Assembly (NCBI GenBank): GCA_029204225.1
Contig: MU835165.1
Location: 1 to 41,308, forward strand
DNA from: Diphasiastrum complanatum
Lineage: Eukaryota; Streptophyta; Lycopodiopsida; Lycopodiales; Lycopodiaceae
Direction: 5' to 3'
Length of the DNA stretch: 41,308 bases
A program made the translations under genes and the position numbers. The stretch's first letter is position 1. The number at the start of each line of letters is the position of its first letter. Under the pieces are notes generated by a model. It searched no databases and was not told the DNA's origin. It worked only from the letters and a program-made list of their open reading frames with translations. Shown here in pieces: positions 1 through 10,599 of the stretch.

Positions 1-1872
1 TGTTATCTGAAACACGATATAGGTAGTGGAGAACTATAATCATGGAGCCTAGAGCCGGTTCTCCAGCTTTTTGTTTGATGGAGGCTTGTTTCTCAAGAAA
101 TCTTGACACCGAAGTTAGCTGTTCACTCAAAGAACTAGGCGTTGGTAGAATAGGAGCTTGCTCAACATTGTTATGATTTGATGACTGACTAGTTTCAAAG
201 TTCTGCTGGCGATCTAAATGGTAGTCTTTCCAAATATGATCACCAGAAACATCTGGAACATGAACTGTATGTAGATTTTTGTTGCTGTCTTTAAGGAAAG
301 AATGACCCGTGATTTTCAATTCCCTGAAATCATCTAAGCTATCATTAATTGTCTGTGAATTCAATGGCTTAAACAAGCTAAGATCTGATCCTTGTTGGAA
401 TGACTCCAATTTATCGACACCTCTCAGCTCCTCGCTAAGCAGCCCAGGAAGAGACATTGAGTAGCCTCCAGAAACTGCCTTCGCCTGAGCGTCTTGACCA
501 TGCACTTGATACTGGCTATCGACTTGCTCCAAGATTCTCGAGGATAGAGATCCTTCCATTCGAAGATTTTCCTGAATCTCAGTCCCTGACCTTTGCTCTT
601 TTATGTGTTCAGATAGATGCGTTGGGTGCCCTTCCATCATTGAGGCTCCAGAAAAGGATAAAAGTCTTTCAGAAGAACCATCACTAGGTTGAGAGACTTC
701 TACAGTGCCTCGGCTATCTGAAGCCAATGTCTCAAAACCATATCCTCTCTGTGCCTCACCTGGTTGTCCCTGAAAATGAACCAATTGTGGAAGGCCCAAC
801 TGTTCTATATGAGGTTGCTGTTGGTGCCACGACTCAAATGAGTGCATGTTAGTTGAAGCCTGTGTCCGCACAAATTCTCCAAATTGATCAACCTCCCAAA
901 CTCCAGAGATGCGTCTTTCACCAAGAGTTTGATGTCCCAATCCAGGTCGATTGTACTGCTGCCTCAATCTATTGTCTTCCTGCCTATTTTGAATATGATG
1001 CTCCAATTCAAGCTCTGGCTGATGCCTCAGGAGCATTAGCTGCTCTAAAGAAGAAACATTGCCAGTAATTGGCTGATGAATCGAAGGTCCGTCATTTTGG
1101 ATGGCATCTTGGAAGTGTTGATGAAGCATAGGCTGGCCAGCAAGCCCAACATTTGACATAGCAGACGGTGCATGCCGGTAGTCATAGGCAGGAACTTGTT
1201 GACGTGCGTGCAGTAGCTGCTGTAGTAAGACTTCTGGAGGCAATTGCTGCTGCAACCTCAAAAGTTGATCTAACACTGAAGCTGAGGGGGAAACTGGTAA
1301 AGCAGGCTGTTGCTGACGGTGTTGTAGCACATTCATACTTTGTAAATCTTCGCCCTGCCTTTGGTTCTGGATTTGATCAGGTGAATATCTTGAATAATGC
1401 GGCTGCTGCTGCTGCGGCCACTGTTGGAGTGACAGCCCATACTGAGAGTGGATCTGTTGCAACTTTTGATGCTGCAATTGTTCTAGTTGTTGACTATGTA
1501 AGCTATCAAGAGCATTTGGAAGCAAAGAGTGTGTTGACATCTCAGCATGTAACAAATTTGGCCGAATGCCTGGATCACTATGAGGTTGTCCAAAAGCAAG
1601 TTCACTTCCAGATGTACCCGGTAAAGACAGTGAATTTTCTGTAATCCTAGAGTTCGAACTCATTGGTGTTACTTCAGATAATCTTTCAGAGGTCCAAACC
1701 TCCTCTTCTCTTTGAGGCCACAACATTGAGAGTGGTCCTGGTAAGGGATGCTGACCGATTTCGTGAGCATCAGAACCCACTTGTGAAAATGGCTTTCGGC
1801 CATTTATAGAGGATCCATTCAAGTTGATTTCACCACCATGAGAATACATCACCACTGGTTCAACAGATGATT
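1..1872 (-). CDS. EXA1: EXA1-like exon 7, Gln-rich, runs off left edge
   Basis: An open frame of 624 codons joined in phase to exon 6 (G|AA = Glu). It begins [13 protein letters not shown] and is rich in Gln and Leu, with stretches such as [13 protein letters not shown] and [20 protein letters not shown]. This is the Gln-rich, probably coiled-coil or disordered part that follows GYF in EXA1 proteins. The last residues before the edge ([14 protein letters not shown]) are unusually hydrophobic, so an unseen donor may lie in the last 60 bases. The other strand has an open frame at 1168-1644 that is a shadow of this exon. Confidence 0.85.
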
Positions 1873-4800
1873 CTGTTAAGGTACAGCAAAGATGCAAATC
1901 AGTATTAGGAATCCATTATCAATCACAAGAAGGACAAAGGTATAGCTTGCAAACATAATTGCCCCAGGAAAATGCTCTTGCACAAAATCATAAGTAAATT
2001 ATCTAAAACCTAGTAAGGTGAATCAAGTAAAAGCAAGAGAAAAGTTAAACAACAAAGTCAGAAAGTCTGGCCAGTCAATGTTCAACAAAACACTAGACTT
2101 TTGGGCAGTGCTCAATGTAAAGCATGACAGTAGAAACTAACAATTGATTATTGAGACGTCCTACTTTCAGCAAGGGTAACAAACTCAAATAGGCCGACCA
2201 ATGTCATGTGATAGAAAGTAAACAGTCAATCTTTTCTCAATGTTGAAAATGACCGTAAGAATTTAATCATAGAGCATAAAGGTCCTACTCTACTTTAAGC
2301 AGTCAAGAGATTATCCAAGAACATAGAAAATATCTATGAACTTGCAAAGATAAATGGCTAGTTCTTAAGTTGGTTGTACAAGACAGTAAAAAAGGAGCAC
2401 CTTGCATCGTTTTACCTGACTCTGTGAAGTCGAAGCAGGTATCCCTGCCAGAACAATTGGCTTTATCTTGCATCAAGATTTTGGAAAGCCCAAAATTGGA
2501 CACACCTTTCCCAAATTCTTCCTTCTTCACATGAACTACATCAATTTCTGGTCCAGTATATCCCATAGTTAGTTGAGTCGATTGGGCAGAGATGACATCA
2601 GCATCCGCTTTGGTAACTGAATCCAAGTGATCTTCAGCCAGCTTGATGGAATCAAAGCCAGGAGGAACTTTAAACTTTGGCTTCAAGTGCGGCATCACAG
2701 TTCCCAGTGGAACAAAAGAACTCCTTTCAGGAGCACTAGCAAGCCGAACTTGCAGATCGATACTAAAGAAACCAGCCTCAAACCATCCAATTATGTCTTC
2801 ACCACTAAAGGGTCCTTGTACAACACCGTGAGGGTCAATGTAAAGCAGAAAAAGCTCCTCTGGTGGTGTAGACCGGGTTGCTGCTCTAACAATGTCCTGA
2901 GTAGCTGCTTGACTTTTATATGAAGCATCAATAGTTTCCAATAACTCTGTGCTCTTTTCAGACTTTCCAAATGTTTTTCCCACGAAATTTGAGAATTCCT
3001 TTCTAACAGTAGGTGTCTCCTTTGTTTCCTGAGCTGATGCATTGACTGCAAACTGCTCTTGTGTTTTCTGTACCTCATCCATATTTTCAAGCTTCAATGG
3101 TTTGTCTTCGTCTTCCATAAAGGAAATCTCTTCTACTTTAGCACGTCGCAGCTTATGGTCATCCTGATGTGCAAGAAGATCACCTTTCCGACTATTTCCA
3201 TCTTTTGAAATGCCAAATGTCTCTTGTTCTAATTTGCTTCTTCTCCAATTACCGTCACTTCGACTAAAGCCATCCCTTTTCCGATTTGTGTCCTCATTTG
3301 GAACTATCTCAGTACTTTCTTCGCCCAAGTGACTTCTCCTTTGAGATACATCTCTTCCAGCTGAATAAAAACAAATTTTGTTGGCTCTTAGGTAGAACAA
3401 CAAAACTATAACAAACAACAGACTTATGCCTAAGGGGGGCGAACTAAAATCTCAGTTCAAGTGATTAAACACATAAAAAAAGTTAGAGGCTTGTCCCCCA
3501 ATAAGTAAGATGAAAAGCAAAAGTATTTGAACAAAACTTTAGAAGCACAATAAATTCTGGGCCTTTATGAGGCTTACAAGCTCGTCTTCAGAAACTTGTG
3601 TAACCATTTGTTGTGAAATTTTTTAAAGTTTAAACAACTTTCAGACTCGAGTTCAAAGTTCAAACCAAAGATTGTTTCACCAATAATAGAAAACACTAGC
3701 CAAATGTTCCAACTTTTATAGCAAAACTATATCTACAATTACATAGATGGTGATTCTAAAATAGTATCTGAACTCAACAGAATAGACATGCAATCTTTAG
3801 TTTGAAATCTACTCACAAAAGTCTTCGAACATCATCTCCATCATGCATAAGTTGATCGGGTTACACACCAGTGTGATTTTTTTATTCAAACCAAAGATTG
3901 TTTAGGCCAATAATAGAAAACATTAGAAAAATCATCCAACTTCTATAACAGGAATATATCTACACGTTGAGTCTAGGATAGTACCCAAACTTAACAGAGA
4001 AGACATGCAATCTTTACTGATGGAGTCTTTGAAAATCACTTCACCATGCATAAGTTGACCAGTTTATATACATGAGTCAGACCGAATACAATAGTAAACT
4101 AGCATGAATTCCACATTGTGGATATTCGATTCTTCGAACCAAAACTTCAAGTTTTGAAAAAAGTTGTGCATGTTATAGATCCCAAAAGTACGGATCTGAA
4201 AATGGTTCAGAGTAAGTACTTGACAATTCACAATTTTGCATTGACTGGGCTCCACTTCAATGACTTGTGCCAAAGAGCAGAGACACCGGAAGCTTCCTAA
4301 CAGTGATCTAATAACACAATTACAATTACATCTCAAGAGGGAGGTATCTATCCCAGGCAGTTTCAACAAGGTTGAATCAGCCCTTAAAGATCCCAAAGTT
4401 GGATCCTCAAAGGCAAAACTCCTTGACTATACAAATGTTATAGGTCCCAAAAGTACGGATCTGAAATGGTTCACAGTAAGTACTTGACAATTCACAATTT
4501 TGCATTGACTGGGCTCCACTTCAATGACTTGTGCCAAAGAGCAGAGACACCGGAAGCTTCCTAACAGTGATCTAATAACACAATTACAATTACATCTCAA
4601 GAGGGAGGTATCTATCCCAGGCAGTTTCAACAAGGTTGAATCAGCCCTTAAAGATCCCAAAGTTGGATCCTCAAAAGGCAAAAATCCTTGACTATACAAA
4701 CACATGACGTAACAGCTATTAAAGGTTAGGAATCTTCACCATCAAGTCGTGTTGGTGCTCCTTTTATGGAAGGACCAAATTTAAGAGAACCTGCATCTTG

Positions 4801-7800
4801 TGGCATTGTGAGATTCTCGAAGGCAAGAGAGTCCCCTCGTGCTTCAGCAGAACCAAATGAGTCAAAAAATGCAGTCTCTTTTCTGCTCTCCAAAACTCCA
4901 TCTTTTCCACCTATCAAGTTAGTATCAACACAAAAGTTGTTAGTCACATCTCCTACATTCCATAAGCCTTGACAGACAAAACCCCCAACTAAGATGTGAT
5001 AGACGTAGTTATTGAGCAAACATCCCCACTGGAAAATTACAGGATAGCAATTGAATTTTGGTGACTGATTATATTAGGCATACCAATAACCTTGCCAGCA
5101 TGCCCATGAGATCTAGAATCTTCATGACCTCTATAGTTTGCTCCCTCTTTAGCAACAGCATGGGCTGCTCCACTGCCCACAATATCTCCTTTGTGAATCC
5201 CTTCAAGTACAGCCTAATGAAACCACCAGTAAGAGGACTTACATAATAATAAGTCTTGGTCAACCTCATCAAAACATCATCTGCAATCTCTTCAGTGTAG
5301 TAGCACTTTAAATCTTGAATGATGCATTGCCAAGAACATGTCAAAGAAAGACCAGCCTTGCCAAAAGTAGTATCTTATTGCAAAAAAGGCAGCAAAATCT
5401 GTAAAATAAATCTTCGGAACAGATTCCTAGGAGATTCAGCGGAATAAGTTCAATCTCAAAAGCTTGTGACAATTAACTACGGACAGTGAGTGTTTGCCAT
5501 GATCCACAAAAGAGGGCACTTACACTGCACAATAAGAAGGCTACACCCAAGATAAACTGACATGACATTTCAAACACTTCAATTGACAGAGATTGCCTTT
5601 ATGAAAGCTTCGTATCAGATTATTACCAATGAAATATATTCAACAAAATTCCAAATCACTCAGACACAGATTATGCATAAATTACCTCTTCCTCAACACT
5701 GCACAATAAGAAGGCTACACCCAAGATAAACTGACATGACATTGCAAACACTTCAATTGACAGAGATTGCCTTTATGAAAGCTTCGTATCAGATTATTAC
5801 CAATGAAATATATTCAACAAAATTCCAAATCACTCAAACACAGATTATGCATAAATTACCTCTTCCTCAAGGTCAGGTATGATTAAAGCCAGTGGTTCCA
5901 AAGGCTCTGCTTGGGTAAGTTGATGAGTTTCAATAAATCCACTTGGATACTTGGTAAAGGACGAGGCTGAAGAAACTTTCCGGTAAACATCAACGACCGT
6001 TGCCCTTGGATATTGGAACATACCATTTTGCAATGCAGGTGTTCTACCTGAACTCGCATCCACTTTATCTAATAAAGGTACAGCTCCAATGACTCCCGTA
6101 AGCTTTGATAAAGGACTATGAAGTAGACTCCCAGTGGGACTAGCTCGCCCACGTCCTACAGTAGATCCAACAGAACCTTCACCTCGACCTTTGCCAACAC
6201 CAAACCCTGGTGCAAACTTGGGCGGTATACTTCCTGACGAAGTAACTTCAGGCCGTCCTCTGTTAGAAAATGATGGAGGGCGCCAGACACGATCTCGGGA
6301 TAGATCTTTCTCGCGATCAGCATCCTTAACGCTGGTCAGAGCTGGTGCATGCCTATCACGATAAGTGTCTCCTTCCTTCTCAGGATCGGACCACTTTTCT
6401 TTCCGAAAAGTGGTCTCCTTATCGTCAGGACCCCAACGAGTGCTCCACTTCGCATCACGTCGGGCCTCATAATTTAGATCGCGACTTCCAGTATCAGACC
6501 AGCGATCAGAGGAAGATCGTCTAACCTCTGCTGCCTCTCTAGCTGATGAAATTTCGGGCCACCGATCCTCCCGTCGAGTGTCTGCCAGATCTCTTTCTCC
6601 TTCCTTCCAGCGATCTCGACGAGGGACCGGACCACTTTCTCTTTCCTCTTCACGCCAGTGGTCTCGACGCCCACTTTCAGATTCGGACATAGTTCGCCAA
6701 AACTCTTTTTTCTTTTCAGAATCACGGGCTTCATCGCTTCGCCAGTGCTCTCTATTTGTAACATCATAATTTCCAATGCCAGGGGTACGCGGAGAGTCCT
6801 GCAAATCAGGAAACAGTCAGTATGAGATAATCGCTGAATATGATGCTAGAACTCTTATAATAAAACTTTGTACTAGCAATATCAATCTATATGACCATCA
6901 ATGCCTACAAAATAAAATAGCTCCACCCAAGAGACGATATCGGGCCTTTTGCAACTCCGGTAGCCCTTTTGTTACCTTGGAGCTCCTCCACGTGCCATCC
7001 TCTGAGTTTTTGTAAACAAAAAAAAAACCCCGAATTTCTAGTACAAACGCTGCGAAGCTTCAGTAGCTCAGGGTACCCAAATTTCCAGACCAGAATTTAG
7101 CACTTAGAAAGTAGCGGCTGAGATATTAAAAACCAAATAAAAAATCTGTAGCCTGTCATAAGTTCTATGATTTCCAAGACTTCATCTCTTTTGAAGCTTT
7201 TCTGCTCCAACATCTTGCAATGTTCACAAAAGCCAGATAAACTAGAGATACTTTTGGTTGTGTCACAGTATAGACTTCATGGGTAAAACAGTCATGTAGG
7301 ACTGAAGTAGTAGACAAACTCCTGCATGACCGTCAGTACTCAGTGCTCAATTAACATTGATAAAGAAAAGGAAAATCCCTTCTTTGCCAGACCGTTGGAT
7401 TGACAAGTCCTACTACACAGACTATCTGGAATACTAAGGTCCAAAAATTTCAAAAGTTTCAGCACTAACTACAGGCCAAGAACGTACCCCAACAGGGACT
7501 GAATGCTTGCTTTCACCTGGTTTTGACAAGAGCCACTGGGGAGAGAGAGGAAGGGTGCTCTCTGAAAACGGTGGATCTGTCAAAAAACAACAAAAATATT
7601 ACATGCAAGTCATTTCATTGATGCTAAATCACCCTCAAACAAAACACAAAAAGCCAAAGCAAATACTAAATGCAATGTGCCAATCCACAAAACAAATGAA
7701 AGCCGTGAGACAATACCTAGAGTTACCCACTAATACCAAGTACCGACTTAGTATGATGTAAAAATCACAATTTGCTTCTGCTCATCAAGGACTCGATGTT

Positions 7801-8244
7801 TGTTTTGTAGGATGACAGCCCTCTTCACAAGGAATTAGAGCTATTTCCAGTAACCTCTTTTTTCACTACTTTAGGGTTTTTCGTAAGTTCAAATCTAGTG
7901 CTGAACTTTGCTAGCTCAAAATTTTACCTTTTGCACGCAATAATCTTTTATTTGCATGTCAAATTTCAGTGTCAAAGTAGTGGAGCGTAACATCACCTAT
8001 TGATTTTCGAACAGGAAAGTTAATGAACACACCACAGAATCCCGTCCTGTACCAAAAGGTATGACGTACATACAAAGCTAGTTAATATATTTTTACTTTC
8101 TTCATTTTGGGAACCAAAAAACCACAAATTTGTGGAGAAGAAATGAAAATATGTTCACTCAGAACTGCTAAATTGGCGGGAAGAAAACATTTTGTACCAC
8201 TACCTAATCACCTTAAAAAAATTGATTCAGCACAACTTAAAGAG

Positions 8245-8284
<40 letters not shown>

Positions 8285-10188
8285 ACGTTGGCGCTTATTG
8301 GCACGGGGACAACTTTGGCCCCGTTCCAGTCGTGAATTAACACGTGGAGTCCGGGCAGGGACATGAATCCGTGCAAACCAGGACCCCACTGTGCCGCAAA
8401 ACAACTGGCGTCGGGCCGGCAGCCGGGACCAGGGTGCCGGGACCCAATGTCCCAGCGCCACCCTCTAACGCGAGCCGGGGCGCTGGCGCCACCTGGCGCC
8501 GGGACCACCTGGCACCAGGACCACCCCCACCACAGGCGCCGGGTTTTCCGGCGCACACCTGGCGCCGGGACCTCCAGGGCGCCGGAAGAGACCGGAGCGC
8601 ACACACACACGCACATGGGAGACATTTGCACAAAAACAGAATTTAAAGAGGATCAAGACACAAAAATGGTAGTACAGAATTTAAAGAGGATCAAGACACA
8701 AAAATGGCCTGTACTACCTCTAATCTAAACTCTCTTTTGGATTTTGGTGGGCCATTCAGCCTCTTTTTCTTGGTTTTTGCTGTTTCTTCTCTTCAAAAGC
8801 TCTTTAGCTCCTCTTGCTTGGCTATTTGGCCAGCTAACTAGCAGAGGAAAGTTGTACCTAAGTGGAGCCTTGAACCACTCAAAGAACTATCTAACACCAT
8901 CCTCTAGATAATGCTATGGATGACGACCTTAAAGCCTTCCCAAAAAGCGAAGGAGTCAAGCAGACGAGTGATTTACAAAAATGGGTGGGTTCATTTTATG
9001 ATAGTGCATGCCTTTCCTTCAAGATATTCAATGTCCAAATCATAAGATTGGACCTACGGCAACCAGCTCTTTTGCTTATCATTCAATTGCTTTTGTCTCA
9101 AAAAATATTTCAAACTGTGATGGTCACTTTTAATCAAGAATTTAGAACCATATAATAGTGTCGCCATATCTTGAGGGCGTGCACAATTGCCAACATCTCC
9201 TTATCATGAGTACGATATGATGCTTCCTTGTTAGTGAGTTTCCTACTTTCATATGTACACTAGTATACATGAACATGTTCCAATCTTGAAGGTCACTCAA
9301 CCATGAGTGTAATCCCTAGATAATGCTTTCTTTAGCTCAATTATTAAGTTTTAATTCTTATGTATGCTTTTTCCACAAACATGCAAATAGACCATGTTGT
9401 CCCCCCTATTCCTTTCATTAAATAGCATAATCCTCACCAGATTGTCAAGTTTTGTAATCTAAAGTTCATACATATATATATCCTCAAATGCAATGATGAG
9501 ATTTCCAATAGAAGATTAGTTCGTCTCAATTGACCAACGAAATTTTTTATTGGTAAAGCCAACTTGTGGCGTAATCAAGCCGACAAACCCTACTCCTAAA
9601 CCTATGAAGATTCTAAGCACCTGTCAATTGCTTTCAACCTATACACATAAATGAAGGGCCTAAAATCTTGCAATGCTTATTCGCTTAGTGATACTTAGCT
9701 TGGCAATTACGTGCTTCACCTGAAAAATTTCATCCCTACAGCAGATTATTGGAAGCTGGAAAACTAGCCCAGGATTTTACGTAGGTGGCTTGGACATTAA
9801 TGTTGCCTCAAAGAGGGGAGAGTAGATATGCACAAAAACAAACACAAGAAATCTGCGACGTTATTAACTCTTCTCTAAATTAAGCAAGCATAGAGGTGGC
9901 AGCGAGATCCAAAGCAAGATAGTCACTTGGCACAAGGACCAGATCATGACAAGTATAAGGAGCCTGTGATGGAACAATTGACCGTTCATCAGGCTAAGCT
10001 AACATCAAAATTGGACAAAATATGGTAATGCAGAGAGCAACATACCAACTCAAGCAAATCGAGTAACATTCCCATTGTAGAAAGATATGCAGAATGTGAA
10101 ACATACCCCCTGGTTTCTGAATCTCCAATCGAAAGGCGCTGCCATCACGGGGAGGCCCAGCAACAACACCGGATTTGTCATCTGCCAT
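1..10188 (-). CDS. EXA1: EXA1/GIGYF-like GYF-domain protein gene, 7 exons, 3' part beyond window
   Basis: Plant GYF-domain protein of the EXA1 (GIGYF) family. In Arabidopsis EXA1 acts in the cytoplasm as a translational repressor that binds cap-binding proteins and affects potexvirus accumulation and immune-receptor levels. Inferred exons, in transcription order: 10188-10107, 7576-7488, 6798-5860, 5213-5084, 4967-4740, 3360-2416 and 1872-1. Every junction is GT-AG and phases agree throughout, giving about 1,428 codons with no internal stop. Order seen: N-terminal [12 protein letters not shown] signature (exon 2), Arg/Glu/Trp-rich charged repeats and a [12 protein letters not shown] motif (exon 3), GYF domain near residues 657-716 (exon 6), and a Gln-rich tail from about 805 (exon 7). 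The ATG at 10188 is preferred because it opens MADDK; the upstream in-frame codon is TTG. The C-terminus lies beyond the window. Exon joins are my reading of the sequence, without transcript support. Confidence 0.88.
2416..3360 (-). CDS. EXA1: EXA1-like exon 6 (GYF domain)
   Basis: Three hundred and fifteen codons. The first part is a charged, low-complexity linker. From about 2860 down to 2681 it encodes a GYF domain: [20 protein letters not shown], then [20 protein letters not shown]. The GPF-x6-GW-x3-GFF core matches the fold that binds Pro-rich peptides, with GFF in the usual GYF place. The acceptor is TTTTTATTCAG and the donor TCAG|GTAAAA. Confidence 0.9.
4172..4697. repeat. 265-bp tandem duplication in EXA1-like intron 5
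   Basis: Two head-to-tail copies (about 4172-4436 and 4437-4697), each starting GTTATAG.TCCCAAAAGTA and ending GACTATACAAA. By eye they differ at only a few bases, so the duplication is young. No exon falls within it. Confidence 0.9.
4740..4967 (-). CDS. EXA1: EXA1-like exon 5
   Basis: Two hundred and twenty-eight bases encoding [17 protein letters not shown] and onward to GAPTRLD, plus one base. The acceptor is TGTCAAG|GCTTATGG and the donor GATG|GTGAAG. Phase 1 at both ends joins exons 4 and 6 correctly. The segment is Ser/Gly/acidic with no recognised domain, like the linker before the GYF domain in relatives. Confidence 0.78.
5084..5213 (-). CDS. EXA1: EXA1-like exon 4
   Basis: One hundred and thirty bases encoding [20 protein letters not shown] and onward to GHAGKVI, plus one base. 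The acceptor reads TCATTAG|GCTGTA. The donor ATTG|GTATGC is chosen over the earlier AAG|GTTATT because only it keeps frame with exon 5 (Gly split codon, then LWNVGD). Confidence 0.8.
5523..5870. repeat. 174-bp tandem duplication spanning the exon 3 donor
   Basis: Copies 5523-5696 and 5697-5870 differ at two positions by eye (CATTT/CATTG and CAGACAC/CAAACAC). The right copy holds the real 3' end of exon 3 and its donor. The left copy is a perfect second donor with the preceding codons, now inside intron 3. Confidence 0.93.
5860..6798 (-). CDS. EXA1: EXA1-like exon 3 (charged repeats, 4E-binding-like motif)
   Basis: Encodes 313 residues in phase 0. The first half is a run of [10 protein letters not shown] and [10 protein letters not shown]-like segments rich in Arg, Glu, Asp and Trp. 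Then come a Gly/Arg stretch (GVGKGRGEG) and the [12 protein letters not shown] motif near residue 320, where eIF4E-binding sequences lie in this family. It closes with [17 protein letters not shown], and the next exon continues [18 protein letters not shown], a join typical of EXA1. The donor GAG|GTAATT is itself duplicated 174 bp downstream. Confidence 0.88.
7488..7576 (-). CDS. EXA1: EXA1-like exon 2 (PLSPQWL signature)
   Basis: Eighty-nine bases that complete the split codon and then encode [20 protein letters not shown] and a short tail ending PVG. The PLSPQWL..KP string is characteristic of plant EXA1 N-termini, as I remember the family. The acceptor is a T-rich tract ending ACAG and the donor is GGG|GTACGT, leaving phase 0 for exon 3. 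Confidence 0.85.
8249..8283. repeat. (GA)n microsatellite in EXA1-like intron 1
   Basis: About 17 GA units. It borders a sharply GC-rich block immediately to the right. Confidence 0.95.
8340..8615. repeat. GC-rich block with 16-bp GGCGCC minisatellite in intron 1
   Basis: This stretch is strikingly GC-rich in an otherwise AT-rich intron. The 16-mer ACCTGGCGCCGGGACC occurs at 8491-8506, as a variant at 8507-8522, and again at 8557-8572, with further GGCGCC fragments around. Open frames across it on both strands are low-complexity Pro/Arg/Gly products and are not credible genes. A short ACAC run closes it. Confidence 0.8.
8636..8707. repeat. 38-bp direct tandem repeat in intron 1
   Basis: ACAGAATTTAAAGAGGATCA and what follows, through AAAAATGG, appears twice with a 38-bp period (starts 8636 and 8674). 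Confidence 0.9.
8985..9260 (-). pseudogene. Ty3/gypsy RNase H fragment in EXA1-like intron 1
   Basis: The minus strand reads [20 protein letters not shown], then [14 protein letters not shown]. After a one-base shift it reads [20 protein letters not shown] and [12 protein letters not shown]. These match the classic gypsy RNase H signatures (YxSRxLTxxExxYxxxxKE, HALxxWRHYL, TDHxSLxYL, DxDIEYxxGK). A frameshift and stops make it a relic. It lies in the same orientation as the host gene. Further pol-like sequence towards 9600 is too decayed to assign. Confidence 0.8.
10107..10188 (-). CDS. EXA1: EXA1-like exon 1 (start codon)
   Basis: Encodes 27 residues from MADDKSGVV to QKPG, plus one base of the next codon. 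The donor reads GGGG|GTATGT. The split codon is completed as Asp by exon 2 (G|AT). The short acidic-then-basic N-terminus followed by a large intron fits EXA1 genes. Frame continuity with exon 2 supports both the start and the donor. Confidence 0.85.
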
Positions 10189-10500
10189 TACAAACCTAAC
10201 CAATGCAACTTACAACCTGCAAGCGGGTGCAGCCAGAGCGGATCTCGCAAACCCTAGTCCAGACTGCAAACCCCCGAAAGCCGAATGCAGCACAAGCAAC
10301 CAAAGATGTGGAGGGTTGTTGGCCGCAGGCAGAGAGAGCAACGCAAAATCTGATGACCTGAGGGGGCAGAGATCGCAAGGGGCGAGATGCAGATTGTAAG
10401 GCGATGGCAGAAATGGATCGAAGCGAAGAGCAGAAACGGGAACAGAAGAGAATCGAAGAGTGGAGAGCAAAAAGATCAACGAAGCACGTATATATACATA
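10189..10500 (-). promoter_or_regulatory. 5' leader and TATA box of the EXA1-like gene
   Basis: Upstream of the ATG on the minus strand lies a pyrimidine-rich leader. A TATATATAC box at about 10497-10488 would place the transcription start near 10460 and give a leader of roughly 270 bases. The box is embedded in AT-rich repeats, so it is a candidate only. Confidence 0.4.
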
Positions 10501-10506
10501 AATGAG

Positions 10507-10538
10507 AAGAGAAGACGAAGAAGAAGAAGAAGAAATAT

Positions 10539-10572
<34 letters not shown>
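10507..10572. repeat. (GAA)n and (TA)n microsatellites upstream of EXA1-like gene
   Basis: A run of GAAGAAGAA-type triplets at about 10507-10535 is followed by about 14 TA dinucleotides at about 10543-10570. Both lie just upstream of the inferred EXA1 promoter, and the TA run is likely to be length-variable. Confidence 0.9.
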
Positions 10573-10574
<2 letters not shown>

Positions 10575-10599
10575 TTAAATGCATTGGCTTTTTCTTTTC

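Noticed and set aside
1168-1644. Plus-strand open frame of 158 codons
   Set aside because: It is antisense to the Gln-rich exon 7 of the EXA1-like gene. The CAG-rich minus strand gives an Ala/Val-rich plus frame, and the minus frame joins in phase to the GYF exon.
8227-8728. Several overlapping Pro/Arg/Gly-rich open frames on both strands
   Set aside because: They come from the GC-rich minisatellite and flanking GA repeats inside intron 1; open in many frames at once, with no protein signature.
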